Shown here in pieces: positions 46,001-54,400 of a DNA stretch of 64,000 bases. The notes below the pieces were generated by a model. The model worked only from the letters and a program-made list of their open reading frames with translations. It ran no database searches and was not told where the DNA came from. This DNA comes from Chloracidobacterium sp. N (GTDB lineage Bacteria; Acidobacteriota; Blastocatellia; Chloracidobacteriales; Chloracidobacteriaceae), in assembly GCF_018304765.1 (NCBI RefSeq), contig NZ_CP072642.1:851501-915500 (forward strand), given 5' to 3'. Positions within the stretch are counted from its first letter, which is position 1. Each line of letters opens with the position of its first letter. Both the position numbers and the translations under genes were made by a program.

Positions 46001-47208
46001 ATGAGAAGCAGGCATCATTTGACAACGTGCCCGTAGAGCAACTGCGGCTCATTGCCGACTTCAACCTCAACTACGGGCAGATGCTCATTCACATCGGCCG
46101 GCTGGATGAGGCTGAAAAAAAGCTCCAGCTTGCCCAGACCCTGGCGCGTCCTTCCCAGGACGAGCACCTGCGGGGCAAGACGCTGGCGGCGCTTGGTGAA
46201 CTGTGCGAGGCCCGGAGCGAGTATTCCTCGGCGCTGCTCTACTGCCACCAGTCCCTTGAAATCCTGCGGCGCAAGGGCGACAAACGCGCCGAAGCCCGGA
46301 CGATGGCGATGATCGGCACACTGTATGACCGGCTGGGGCAGTTTGCGCGCGCGGCCGATGCGCTGGAAAAAGCCTTGGCGCTGGCGCGCGCCATCCGGGA
46401 CCGCCAGATTGAGGCCATTGCTCTGCGGGAGGGGAGCTTCGTCCGCGCCCGGCAGGGATTGTTTGCCACGGCGGTGGCGCTGGCCAAAGAAGGCATTGCC
46501 GCTGTGGAGCGGCTGTCTGACCCGCTGGCCCTCTCGATTGCCACCAGCATCCTTGGTTTTGCCCTGCGCTCCCAGGGCGACTACGAAACCGCCATAGGGC
46601 ATTTTCAACGGGCGCGCCAGCTTACCCAGGACCTCAATCGTCCGCGCAGTGAGTGCATCGAACTCACTAACCTCGCGGAATGCCACATCGGGTTGGGAGA
46701 ATCCTCCCTGGCGCTCGACAAGGCCCAGACGGCGCTGGATATTGCCCTCAGGATTGGCAACCGTCAGCTTGAAGGGCTGGCAACGCTGACCATTGGCCGC
46801 GCCTATCGCCAGCGGGAGGAACTCGGTGCAGCCGTGGTGTGCTTCCAATCAGCCCTGAAGCTGCTTTCATCCATCAGTGACCGGGCGGCCGAGTGTGATG
46901 CGCTGCTGGCGCTGGCCGATTGGCACTGTCTGGACCGGCATCCGATTGAAGCTCTCGAACTGATGCACCAGGCGCTGGCGGTACTGCCGGATGAAACCGC
47001 CCGGCCGTGGCAGTGGCGGATTGCGGTGATGTTGGCCCGTTGCCACCGGCTGTTGCGGCAGGTGGATGTTGCCCGGACTGATCTTGAGAAAGCGCGCACC
47101 ATCATCGAGACCCTGCGAAGCAATCTTGATCCAAGTGTGCCTCCCGACCGCTTTGCACGGGTAACGCGGGCCTTCGACGAGGAATGGGCGGAAGTGTACG
47201 GCCAGTGA
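43063..47208 (+). CDS. Ser/Thr kinase - GGDEF - STAND-type ATPase - TPR multidomain signalling protein
   Basis: The protein has 1,381 residues from ATG 43063 (ATG 43087 is possible). Residues 24-290 are a Hanks-type kinase with GVGGMATVYAA, catalytic Lys in AIKVLSPE, HRDLKPEN (150-157), DFG (174) and GTPHYMSPEQ. Residues 345-500 are a GGDEF domain: DSLTGIRNLTFLKQEVE, MKAVNDRFGYTVGDSLLREL and intact GGDEF at 422-426. Residues 525-900 are an AAA/STAND ATPase as in large adenylate-cyclase or LuxR regulators: FVGRERELHRL, Walker A GPTGIGKT (551-558), Walker B VTVLFVDDAHFADE. Residues 940-1350 are TPR repeats. No membrane segment is visible. The GGDEF suggests cyclic di-GMP synthesis, but other required residues need checking. 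Confidence 0.9.
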   Translation: MTERESPPMEVTDDQPDPLLGMTVDGKYRIERVLGVGGMATVYAAVRLQIGDTAAIKVLSPESKSVPLAVARFQREVRAAARIKHPNVVSIYDFGTLPDGRAYMVMEYITGESLREELKRVGRLVPERAVAIMTSVCAAIHAAHQEGILHRDLKPENIMLARMRDGGEVVKVVDFGVAELHEQAATSAMTKLTEYGLMVGTPHYMSPEQCRSEPLDARSDVYSLGIILYELLTGSVPFNARTVSAVIIQQATEAPRRPRDLNPELSWALEHVVLRALEKDPARRPQTAAELAQDLQLSLTNVRATGSFGFSAPPARDTTGSLPPVTFGSTSEHLTPRSLVVRRSGTLRYDSLTGIRNLTFLKQEVESLVAARRTASLLLVGVDGMKAVNDRFGYTVGDSLLRELAHWLREHVGELGIVARLGGDEFAILLPGNTAADTIVFADRMKQRLAEQRFLRAEVTGGLPVQVTIAVVVSPDDAVTGVGLLDVGGQALAAAKRQVPGGIYRQGLDESTLRAHPNFNAFVGRERELHRLREMFDRTVAGRGQPVLVLGPTGIGKTRLLQEFRRQLAGQEVTFLTMPFYEAGQGTPYKSFYDSLRGSLQLLLEANEPPVVQQILGPLAERVSLEFATEDGFLHFCDSVQSENQHERYLAFDYMVALYAALAHQQVTVLFVDDAHFADELSLDLLAYLARSTVGQRLMLVLTARTEVLTEQHPLRNWMRAVNQSVGYQSLTLEPLSLEESTALLHTTFPSLKVAGSTVARLHAETRGNPFFLAEILRHLVQTQHIVRQEDSWVFPPLTDVSLPPSVVEVVEASFSRLSPTALELLSQAAVMGMDFTFDLLVEVTERPEREVLAAVEEGLAQGIITELTEAEEDSYRFRHGTVQKVLYNRLNRRRRRTTHAAVGYALEKATTVTGRSSRLAGELAFHFYHAAEYLPTLRYAALAGTHAWRSWAIDEALKFYGWAEEAERRLNILVDVIFDEKQASFDNVPVEQLRLIADFNLNYGQMLIHIGRLDEAEKKLQLAQTLARPSQDEHLRGKTLAALGELCEARSEYSSALLYCHQSLEILRRKGDKRAEARTMAMIGTLYDRLGQFARAADALEKALALARAIRDRQIEAIALREGSFVRARQGLFATAVALAKEGIAAVERLSDPLALSIATSILGFALRSQGDYETAIGHFQRARQLTQDLNRPRSECIELTNLAECHIGLGESSLALDKAQTALDIALRIGNRQLEGLATLTIGRAYRQREELGAAVVCFQSALKLLSSISDRAAECDALLALADWHCLDRHPIEALELMHQALAVLPDETARPWQWRIAVMLARCHRLLRQVDVARTDLEKARTIIETLRSNLDPSVPPDRFARVTRAFDEEWAEVYGQ

Positions 47209-47356
47209 CACCTTTCTGTCCCGCAGCGGCGTGCCGTTACAGAAACCCGCAGGCTTTCAACGCTCCGGTCTGGCCGCCATCGGGCAACCCCAGCGCCCTG
47301 TGCGCCAAAGTGAATTTGGATGCAGCAGCTTGCTTTGTCAGCCTGCCTGCCAAAGC

Positions 47357-48211
47357 CTAAATCAGTCTGAGTTGTTCTATTTTCTTTTGCACTATTTGCT
47401 CAATTGGAAGCTCATAGTTGGAAATGAAAAGTTCACTTCCTTTTTCCGCCCTGCCCTGTTTGTAGTTGTTCATTCCATACTGCAATTGCCATTCATAGAT
47501 ATTTGCAAAATCAAAATTTTTTCTGATTTCCGGCGAGTCGTCATAAGTTATCAGCCAGGAATGATTGCATTTTTTCATCTCACCAGCAAATTCACTATGG
47601 TCAAAGTTTAGATGCAGGATACCATTTTTGCCATACAGCTTTGATTTTGTTGCCTTGAAATAAGGTGGATCAAGAAAGATGAAAACTTCCTTTTCTCCAT
47701 CGTGCAACAGTTCGCGGTAATCCAGACAGGTAATCCTGACCCCTTCCAAAAGTTTCCCCAGTCTGGCAACGCGCCGGATGGAAGACTCTGTGAACCTTCC
47801 AAGAAAAGCCAACCGGGAGTATCCTCCGGATTCAACAACTCCTGAAAAGGTGATCCGGTTCAGAACGAAGAAGCGGACTGCCCTTTCAAGTTCGGACAAA
47901 CTTTCACTGTTTCTGTTTACCAGTTCGTCAAACAGTTCCTGCCCATCTTTTCTTTCCAATTTGACTTTGAAAATCTCGCTTGCCAATTTTTCAGAGTCCT
48001 TCTGTACATATTTCCAGAAAAAGTATAGCTCCGGATTGAGATCATTGATCCAGATGCTTATTTCCGGGCAGGTCTGGCGCAGGTAAATAAAAAATGACCC
48101 ACCGCCGACAAACGGCTCTCTGTATTCTCTGAAATCCTTTGGCAGGAGATACCTTATTTGCTGGATTGCGCGCGACTTGCCGCCGGGATACCGCAGAGGG
48201 CTTTTTAGCAT
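47357..48211 (-). CDS. DNA adenine methylase, D12 class (Dam-like), orphan
   Basis: The protein has 284 residues from ATG 48211 (no clear ribosome-binding site). Motif order X-I-IV of class D12 N6-adenine methyltransferases is visible: LRYPGGKSRAIQQI, REPFVGGGSFFIYL (SAM binding) and FIFLDPPYFKATK (catalytic DPPY). Family members methylate adenine in short sites such as GATC. No restriction endonuclease gene is adjacent, so it is an orphan or part of a lost system. Base composition is much AT-richer than all neighbours and codon use differs, indicating recent transfer. It lies between the kinase-GGDEF gene and a relic of that gene's 3' end. Confidence 0.92.
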   Translation of the reverse strand: MLKSPLRYPGGKSRAIQQIRYLLPKDFREYREPFVGGGSFFIYLRQTCPEISIWINDLNPELYFFWKYVQKDSEKLASEIFKVKLERKDGQELFDELVNRNSESLSELERAVRFFVLNRITFSGVVESGGYSRLAFLGRFTESSIRRVARLGKLLEGVRITCLDYRELLHDGEKEVFIFLDPPYFKATKSKLYGKNGILHLNFDHSEFAGEMKKCNHSWLITYDDSPEIRKNFDFANIYEWQLQYGMNNYKQGRAEKGSELFISNYELPIEQIVQKKIEQLRLI

Positions 48212-48261
48212 AGTGCGTCGGGAGTGGGATTGTCTCTGTGAAGGGGTGTCCGGTTTGCGCC

Positions 48262-48430
48262 TTCCATGTGTTCCTGCACCGGGCGCTGGTGGGGCTGCCG
48301 GATGAAACCGCCCGTCCATGGGCGTCGTGGGTTGCCATGACGCTTGCCCGCTGCCGCCGGCTGTTGCGTCGGGGCCGTGGTAGTAGAAGGATGTCGCCCG
48401 CACTGTCGTGCAGGCACCACCCGGCGCGCG
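48262..48430 (+). pseudogene. Degenerate copy of the 3' end of a kinase-GGDEF-TPR gene
   Basis: The translation in frame 1 reads HRALVGLPDETARPW...LARCRRLLR and matches HQALAVLPDETARPW...LARCHRLLR in the last TPR part of the 43063-47208 protein. After a frame change near 48385 the sequence continues DVARTVVQA, matching DVARTDLEKA. Nucleotide identity is evident (GGATGAAACCGCCCG is shared). It is a broken relic of a second copy, separated from the intact gene by the methylase. The remaining gap bases hold nothing I can identify. Confidence 0.8.
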
Positions 48431-48464
48431 CCCGGCCACAGACCGCAGCTTCAGGTCACTTTTC

Positions 48465-50342
48465 CTATCCGGCAGGCAAAGCACTTGTAGGCCTGTTGCC
48501 CGGACAGGTTGTCGTACTGCGCATCGTCAACCAGGATGTTTGCCGGCGCATAGCGTGGCGTATCCACTTCGTCTCCGACAAGCTGGGCTTCACCAAATGA
48601 GTTGGGAATGAAAATGACATCCTCCCGGATGCCTTCCCACAGGAGCACCGTGCCGGTGAGCCGTCCACGCGGGCTTTCCACAGTTCGGCCTGGCGTGAGT
48701 CTTGCCGGGCCATCACCTGCGCCAGCTCAATCCAGATTTCCCAGTCGGGCTTGGACATCCCCACCCGTGGAACGACTTGCGCCTGCCACCGGATGGCGCG
48801 GTCATCGCGCCGCATGTAAACGGTTTCCATCTCAAAACCGCTGCACACGGGCAGCACCAGATCGGCGTAGTAGGCCGACTCTTCCATGAACAGCCCGGTG
48901 TACACATAAAACTCCGGTTGGCGAAAGGCCTCCCGGACCTTGTGGCTGTTGGCGCTGCTCATCAACGGATTGCCGGCTGTCACCACAGCCCGGAGGGGAT
49001 AGGGCTGGCCGGTCAGAATTGCCTGGGCAAAATAGTCCGGCCCAACGGGAAGGGCCGGCGCTGAAGGCGAAGGCGCCTCGCCGACGGGCGGTGGAAGCTG
49101 CAAATCACCCGGCCAGGTGTTGTGCATGAAATTGCACCCGCCACCCGGCACGCCGATGTTGCCCGTAATGGCTGCCAGGAACGTCAGGGCGCGATAGGTG
49201 GCAAAGGCGTTGAGTTGGTGCGAAATACCGGCATTGCAGAAGATGGCCGCCGGCCGGGTGGTGGCGTAGCGGTGGGCGAGGTCACGGATGGCGTCAGCCG
49301 GAAGCCCGGTCACTTGTGCGGCCCACTGGGGCGTGTAGTCATGGCGGATGAGATGTTGCCTGAGTTCCTCGAAGCCCAGCACCCACCGGCGTACGAAAGG
49401 CTTGTCGTACAGTTGCCGGGTGACAATTTCGTGCAGCATGGCCAGAATGAGCGCCAGATCGCTGTGGGGCTTGATGGCGAGCCATTCATCCGCCAGGGCG
49501 GCCGTCGGCGTGCGGCGCGGATCGATGACAACCAGCCGCGCCCTGGTTTTTTGCCGGGCACGTAACAGGTAGGAAAATGTCACCGGATGCGTTTCAGCCT
49601 GGTTGGTGCCCAGAAACAGCAGGAATCTGGCGCTGCCCAGGTCTTCCTTGCCCGTTGCGCCGTCCACACCATAACCATTGGTGAAGAGGCCCAGTCCGAA
49701 CGTCCACGACAGGGCATTCCCGCCGGCGTCATTGCACACGGGCCCGACGTCAGTATCGTTGGGGCTACCCAACAGCCTGAAAAAACGATGGATGAGTGAG
49801 CCTGTCCCGCGTGGCAGCCGTCCTGACGTGCGGTTGGCGATGGTATGCGCCAGTCCGGCATCCCGCAGGGTCAGGAATCGCCGCGCCATGAGGTCATAGG
49901 CTTCGTCCCAGGTGATGGGCTCAAAACGGCTGTCGGGTGAGCCTTTCTCACCAGCCACACGTTTGAGCGGTTGCCGCAGGCGGAAACGGTTGTACACCAG
50001 CTCGGCCATGAGCTGTCCCTTGATGCAGATTTCACCGGCTTGCACCGGGTCATCCGGCTCGCCGCGCACTTCGAGGATGCGTCCCTGTTTGAGGGCCACC
50101 TGGAGACGGCAGAGCGAATTGCAAAACTGGCACGCGCTGGCCACGACCTGATCGGGTTCAAGGGCTGCCGATTGCCGGGTGTAGTTCTGGGGGCCGGCCG
50201 GTGAAGCGTCCGGGGCGGACTGGATGACGCCAGGCTGGATGAAGCCGGCAAGTGGCAGAAACGAATCGAGGCCGGCCATGCCCAGTGAGAACACTGCGCC
50301 GCCCTTCAGAAAACCACGCCGCGAGATGGCATCGTCTGACAT
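48465..50342 (-). CDS. Molybdopterin oxidoreductase (PsrA/PhsA-like), frameshifted near the C-terminus
   Basis: A Tat signal (SRRGFLKG) starts a 625-residue frame. The N-terminal [4Fe-4S] Cys set is ACQFCNSLC...EICIKGQ. A Cys that could ligate Mo lies in DVGPVCNDAGGNAL, and further segments (FLLFLGTNQAETHPVTF, RLVVIDPRRT, NIGVPGGGCNFMHN) mark the bis-MGD family. The substrate may be a sulfur compound (polysulfide/thiosulfate), which is inference. After RQAELWKA near 48680 the frame becomes unlike the family. The shifted frame continues VESPRGRLTG...ILVDDAQYDNLSGQQAYKCFACRI and ends at 48451, the expected C-terminus. So there is a frameshift: a pseudogene or a sequencing error. No electron-transfer subunits are adjacent. 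Confidence 0.85.
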   Translation of the reverse strand: MSDDAISRRGFLKGGAVFSLGMAGLDSFLPLAGFIQPGVIQSAPDASPAGPQNYTRQSAALEPDQVVASACQFCNSLCRLQVALKQGRILEVRGEPDDPVQAGEICIKGQLMAELVYNRFRLRQPLKRVAGEKGSPDSRFEPITWDEAYDLMARRFLTLRDAGLAHTIANRTSGRLPRGTGSLIHRFFRLLGSPNDTDVGPVCNDAGGNALSWTFGLGLFTNGYGVDGATGKEDLGSARFLLFLGTNQAETHPVTFSYLLRARQKTRARLVVIDPRRTPTAALADEWLAIKPHSDLALILAMLHEIVTRQLYDKPFVRRWVLGFEELRQHLIRHDYTPQWAAQVTGLPADAIRDLAHRYATTRPAAIFCNAGISHQLNAFATYRALTFLAAITGNIGVPGGGCNFMHNTWPGDLQLPPPVGEAPSPSAPALPVGPDYFAQAILTGQPYPLRAVVTAGNPLMSSANSHKVREAFRQPEFYVYTGLFMEESAYYADLVLPVCSGFEMETVYMRRDDRAIRWQAQVVPRVGMSKPDWEIWIELAQVMARQDSRQAELWKARVDGSPARCSCGKASGRMSFSFPTHLVKPSLSETKWIRHAMRRQTSWLTMRSTTTCPGNRPTSALPAG

Positions 50343-50395
50343 AAGCCCTACCGGTGCGGGAATGTGTTTTTTGGCCTGTGAGGCCTATTCTGTAC

Positions 50396-51388
50396 TCAAG
50401 TTTGTGGTGGTGCGACAAGCAGGAGCTTGCCCATGACGGTACGGCTTTCCAGTCGCTCGTGAGCCGCTGCTGCGGCAGCAAGTGGAAAGGTAGCCGCAAT
50501 TGGCACTTGAAACGCGCCGTTGGCAACCTGCGCCAGGATGTCCTCAAGGTCAGTCCGCGCCTCCGGGTAGCGCCCGGCCGCCATGAGGTTGCCCAACTGG
50601 AAGCCGTAGATGTGGGCATTCTTGGGGTAGAAATCCCGTACGTTGATGAGCGACGGTTCAAGCGTCACATTCGCCAGCGCGGCCACCCGTCCAAAGGGGG
50701 CCAGCGCCTTGAGCCCGTCGGCAAAGGTCTGCCCGCCGACCGTATCGAGAAAGGCCGTCACGCCCTTGTTTTCAGTGATGTCCCGGAGGGCTTCAAGGAG
50801 GTTGATTTCGGCGTAGTTGACCAGAATGTTCGCGCCGAGACGGGCGGCAAAGGCCAGTTTTTCCGCGCTGCTTGCGGCCGCAATGACCGCTGCGCCGACG
50901 TGGCGCGCGATCTGGATAGCGGCTGTCCCGACGCCACTGGCGGCAGCCGGAATGAGCAGCGTGTCATCCGGGCGCAGCCGGATGAGGCGGTGCAGGCAAT
51001 ACCACGCCGTGAGCCAGTTGACGGGCAGCGCCGCGGCCGTCGTCGTGGTGACCACTTCGGGAAGCAAAGCGACTTCATCCTCGTGCACGACGGCTTCCGT
51101 CACATAGAGACCCTTCCGGTGGCCAAAAATGACAACCCGACTGCCAACCGGTAGCCGGGCGGCACGTGACTCCACCACCACGCCAGCCGCTTCGAGTCCC
51201 GGCCGCGCCGGAGGCTGCGCACCATGGTAAGCTCCGGTGCGGAGCAGGATGTCAGCCCGATTGACGCCAATGGCCTCAATCGCCACACGGATCAAACCGG
51301 GTTCAAGGGCTGGGGTTTCTTCCGTAATCAGGTGGAGGACATCAGGGCCGCCAAAAGCTTCAACGATGATGGCTTGCCGTGTGGGCAT
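50396..51388 (-). CDS. Quinone oxidoreductase-like medium-chain dehydrogenase (zinc-free MDR)
   Basis: The protein has 330 residues from ATG 51388. The GroES-like N-terminal domain has VNRADILLRTGAY and ARPGLEAAGVVVE (the usual PG-E-aG-V segment). The Rossmann domain has LLIPAAASGVGTAAIQIARHVGAAVIAAASS, binding NADPH. The Zn ligands of alcohol dehydrogenases are absent, so it is of quinone-oxidoreductase type (reducing quinones or alpha,beta-unsaturated ketones). The upstream 71 bases form a divergent control region with the propeller-kinase gene. Confidence 0.9.
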   Translation of the reverse strand: MPTRQAIIVEAFGGPDVLHLITEETPALEPGLIRVAIEAIGVNRADILLRTGAYHGAQPPARPGLEAAGVVVESRAARLPVGSRVVIFGHRKGLYVTEAVVHEDEVALLPEVVTTTTAAALPVNWLTAWYCLHRLIRLRPDDTLLIPAAASGVGTAAIQIARHVGAAVIAAASSAEKLAFAARLGANILVNYAEINLLEALRDITENKGVTAFLDTVGGQTFADGLKALAPFGRVAALANVTLEPSLINVRDFYPKNAHIYGFQLGNLMAAGRYPEARTDLEDILAQVANGAFQVPIAATFPLAAAAAAHERLESRTVMGKLLLVAPPQT

Positions 51389-51459
51389 ACGGGTTGGAGA
51401 TGTACCTTTCGTCAGGTGATGCTGTACTGTGGCTGCAAAGTGTGTGTTCCCGCACAACC

Positions 51460-54400
51460 ATGCCACGGCTGCACCGGATTTGGCTACTCGGTCTGTGGTG
51501 CGTGCTGGCCGGGTTTGCCGGGGGGATAAGAGCTGACCCACGTCCTGTAACAGACGTTTCGGACGGGCCGCCGGTACGTCCGTTGACGCGCCTCTTCACC
51601 GGGAAAGACGGACTCCCCCAGGTTTCCGCCATGAGCCTGGCGACTGACCGGGAAGGGTATCTCTGGGTGGCGACCCAGGATGGTGCCGCCCGGTTCGACG
51701 GACGCACCTGGAAAACCTTTGCCATGCCCAACCGCCAGCGGTCGAACTTCCTGCGGGTGTGCCTGCCCACTGGCGACGGACGCCTGTGGTTCGGACGCCA
51801 GGATGGCGGACTCGCCTGCCGCCTGCCCGATGCCACTTGGGAAAACGCGGATGAAACCACCGGGCTTCCGGCCGGTCGGGTCAATTGTCTGCTGGAGCGG
51901 ACGGAAGGTGAACTCTGGATTGGCACGGAACGCGGGCTGGCCGTCTGGCGGGCAGCGACACGGCGCATCGAAGTCCTGCCGGGTCCGCTTTCCGGCGAGA
52001 GGGTGCTCTGCCTGACCAAAACTCCCGACGGCAGCGTGTGGGTTGGCACACCGAAGGGACTGGTTCGGCATGACGGGCGCACCTGGGAAACCATAACCGC
52101 CGGCCCAACCGGAAGTGTCTCAGCAGGTTACGTGGACGGGACAGGGGCGCTCTGGGTGGGGGGCAGCGAGGGGCAGCTCTGGCGTTGGGAAAACCGTACC
52201 TGGCGGCGCTGGCCGCTGCCAGTCCGCAGCCGCATCACGGCGCTGGCCGAAACGACGCCGCCCCAGGGGGCGCGCCGCCTGTGGGTTGGGACGGATGGCG
52301 ACGGCTTGCTGTACCTTCTCCCGGACAATCCGCCTGACCTTCAGGCCGTACAGGCGTTCGATGCGGCGTATGGCCTGCCCAACGTCAGTGTCTGGAGCCT
52401 GCTCGCCCTGCCGTCCGCCACTCCGGGGCAGCACGTCGGGCTGTGGGTCGGCACGGATGGCGGCCTGCTCCAGGTTTCATTTACCGGCTGGGCCACACTC
52501 GACAACATCCCCACCCTCGCCGGTGCGAGTGTCTATGGGATGTGCGCCGTGCGGCGTCCCGATGGCGGAACCAACTACTGGTTCGGGACACGCGGCAACG
52601 GACTGGTTGGCTACGCGGATGGGCGCTGGCAGCAGCTCACCGTGGCCGACGGCCTTTCGACCAACACGGTGTTCAGTGTGCATGAAACCTTTGCGGCGCA
52701 GACCGGTCGTTCCCTGTGGATTGGAACCCAGGCCGGACTGTTCCGCCGACCGGCCGGGGGGCGGGTCGCGCCGGTGCGTGCCGTGCCCAAACTCGAACGG
52801 GCAAGTGTGCGCGGCTTTCTCGAATCGGATGACGGTCTATGGATTGTCACGGCCGGCGCCGGTCTGCTGCGCTTCGAGGCGGAGCGGTGGACGGTTTTCG
52901 ACACCGCCAGCGGTCTGCCGACCGACAACCTGCACGCCATTTGTGAAAGTGTGTCGCCCGCCGGCGAAAAAAGTCTCTGGGTGGGAATGGAAAACGGCGG
53001 ACTGGCGCGGCTGGTCAACGGGCAATGGCAGGTGTGGCAGGCGCCGGTGCTGCCCAATAACACGGTCATGACCGTCCAGGTCATGGACTTTTCCGACGGA
53101 CGGCAGTTTCTGTTTGCCGGGACGGAGGGCGGCGGCCTCGTTACGGCAGAACTCGACGGTGCACCACTGCGCTTTCAGGTCTGGTCGGAGTCCACGACGC
53201 CCGGCTTTCCCAACGACACCGTTTATCAGGTGCGCTTCGATGCGCAACGGCGCGCCTATGCACTGACCAACAAGGGCGTGGCGCGACTGACCTACCGGGG
53301 AAACGGCAACTTCACGCTTGAAACCTTTGATACCGAAGACGGTTTACCAAGTGGGGAGTTCAACGGCGGCGCTTCGATGGTGGATCCGCTGGGGCGCATC
53401 TGGGGTGGAACACCCAACGGCGTGGCGGTGTTCAATCCGGCAGCCGAGGCGCTGGCATTACCACCCCAACCGCCGATGCTTCAGGCAGCAACTGCCGACG
53501 CCAATCCCCAAACCTTTGCCGACGGGCTGACGCTGCCCGCTCGTGTGCGCAGTCTGGTCTTTGAAATATCAGCCCCGACGTTTATCGCCGTCTCGCGCCT
53601 GCGCTACCGAACCCATCTTGAAGGCTTCGATGAACAGCCAACTGACTGGGGTTCCGAGTCCCAGCGCACCTTCACCAATCTCCGGCCCGGCGAGTACGTC
53701 TTCACCGCCTGGGTACGTGACGGATACGGACGCGAGAGCCAGCCCACCCGGATACGTTTTCGGATTGCCACGCCGTGGTGGCTGACGTGGTGGGCGTGGG
53801 TGGGGTACGTGGGCTGCGGGTTTGGGGCGGTCTATGCCGGGGTGCGGTGGCGGCTGCGGGCGCTGGAGCGGCGGAACGCGGAACTGGAAGCGAAGGTGGC
53901 CGAGCGGACGGCGGCGCTGGCCGCCGCCAAGGCGGAGGTGGAAGCCCAGAATCAGGCGTTGGCGGCGGCCAAGACCGAAGTGGAGCGGAAGAACGCGGCG
54001 CTGGACGAGAAGGTGGCGGCGCTGGAGGCGAGCCAGCGGCGCGCCGACCGGATATTTTCGGCGTTGGCGGAGGCGTTGCCGGGGACGGTGCTGGATGGGA
54101 AGTACCGGTTGGGGCGGAAGCTTGGGGCTGGCGGGTACGGGGTGGTGTTTGCGGGGGAGCATCTTGGGTTGCAGCGTGGGGTGGCGGTGAAGGTGTTCAA
54201 GCCGGTGGCCGGGAATGACAGTGCGGAGGCGCTGGAGCGGTTTCGGCGGGAGGGGTTGCTGGCGGCGCAGATACGGGATCGGCACGTGGTGGAGGTGATG
54301 GATGCTGGGGTGTCGGGGGAGGGGATGGCGTATCTGGTGATGGAGTTGCTGGAGGGGTATGCGGTGCGGGAGGAGATGCGGGGTGGGGGATTGGGAGTGG

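Noticed and set aside
47213-47245. TTTCTGT/ACAGAAA inverted repeat after the kinase-GGDEF gene as terminator
   Set aside because: The loop is 19 bases and no T-run follows.
47209-48450. Insertion sequence or integron as carrier of the methylase
   Set aside because: No transposase, terminal inverted repeats or att-like direct repeats were found at the borders; the flanking similarity is kinase coding sequence.
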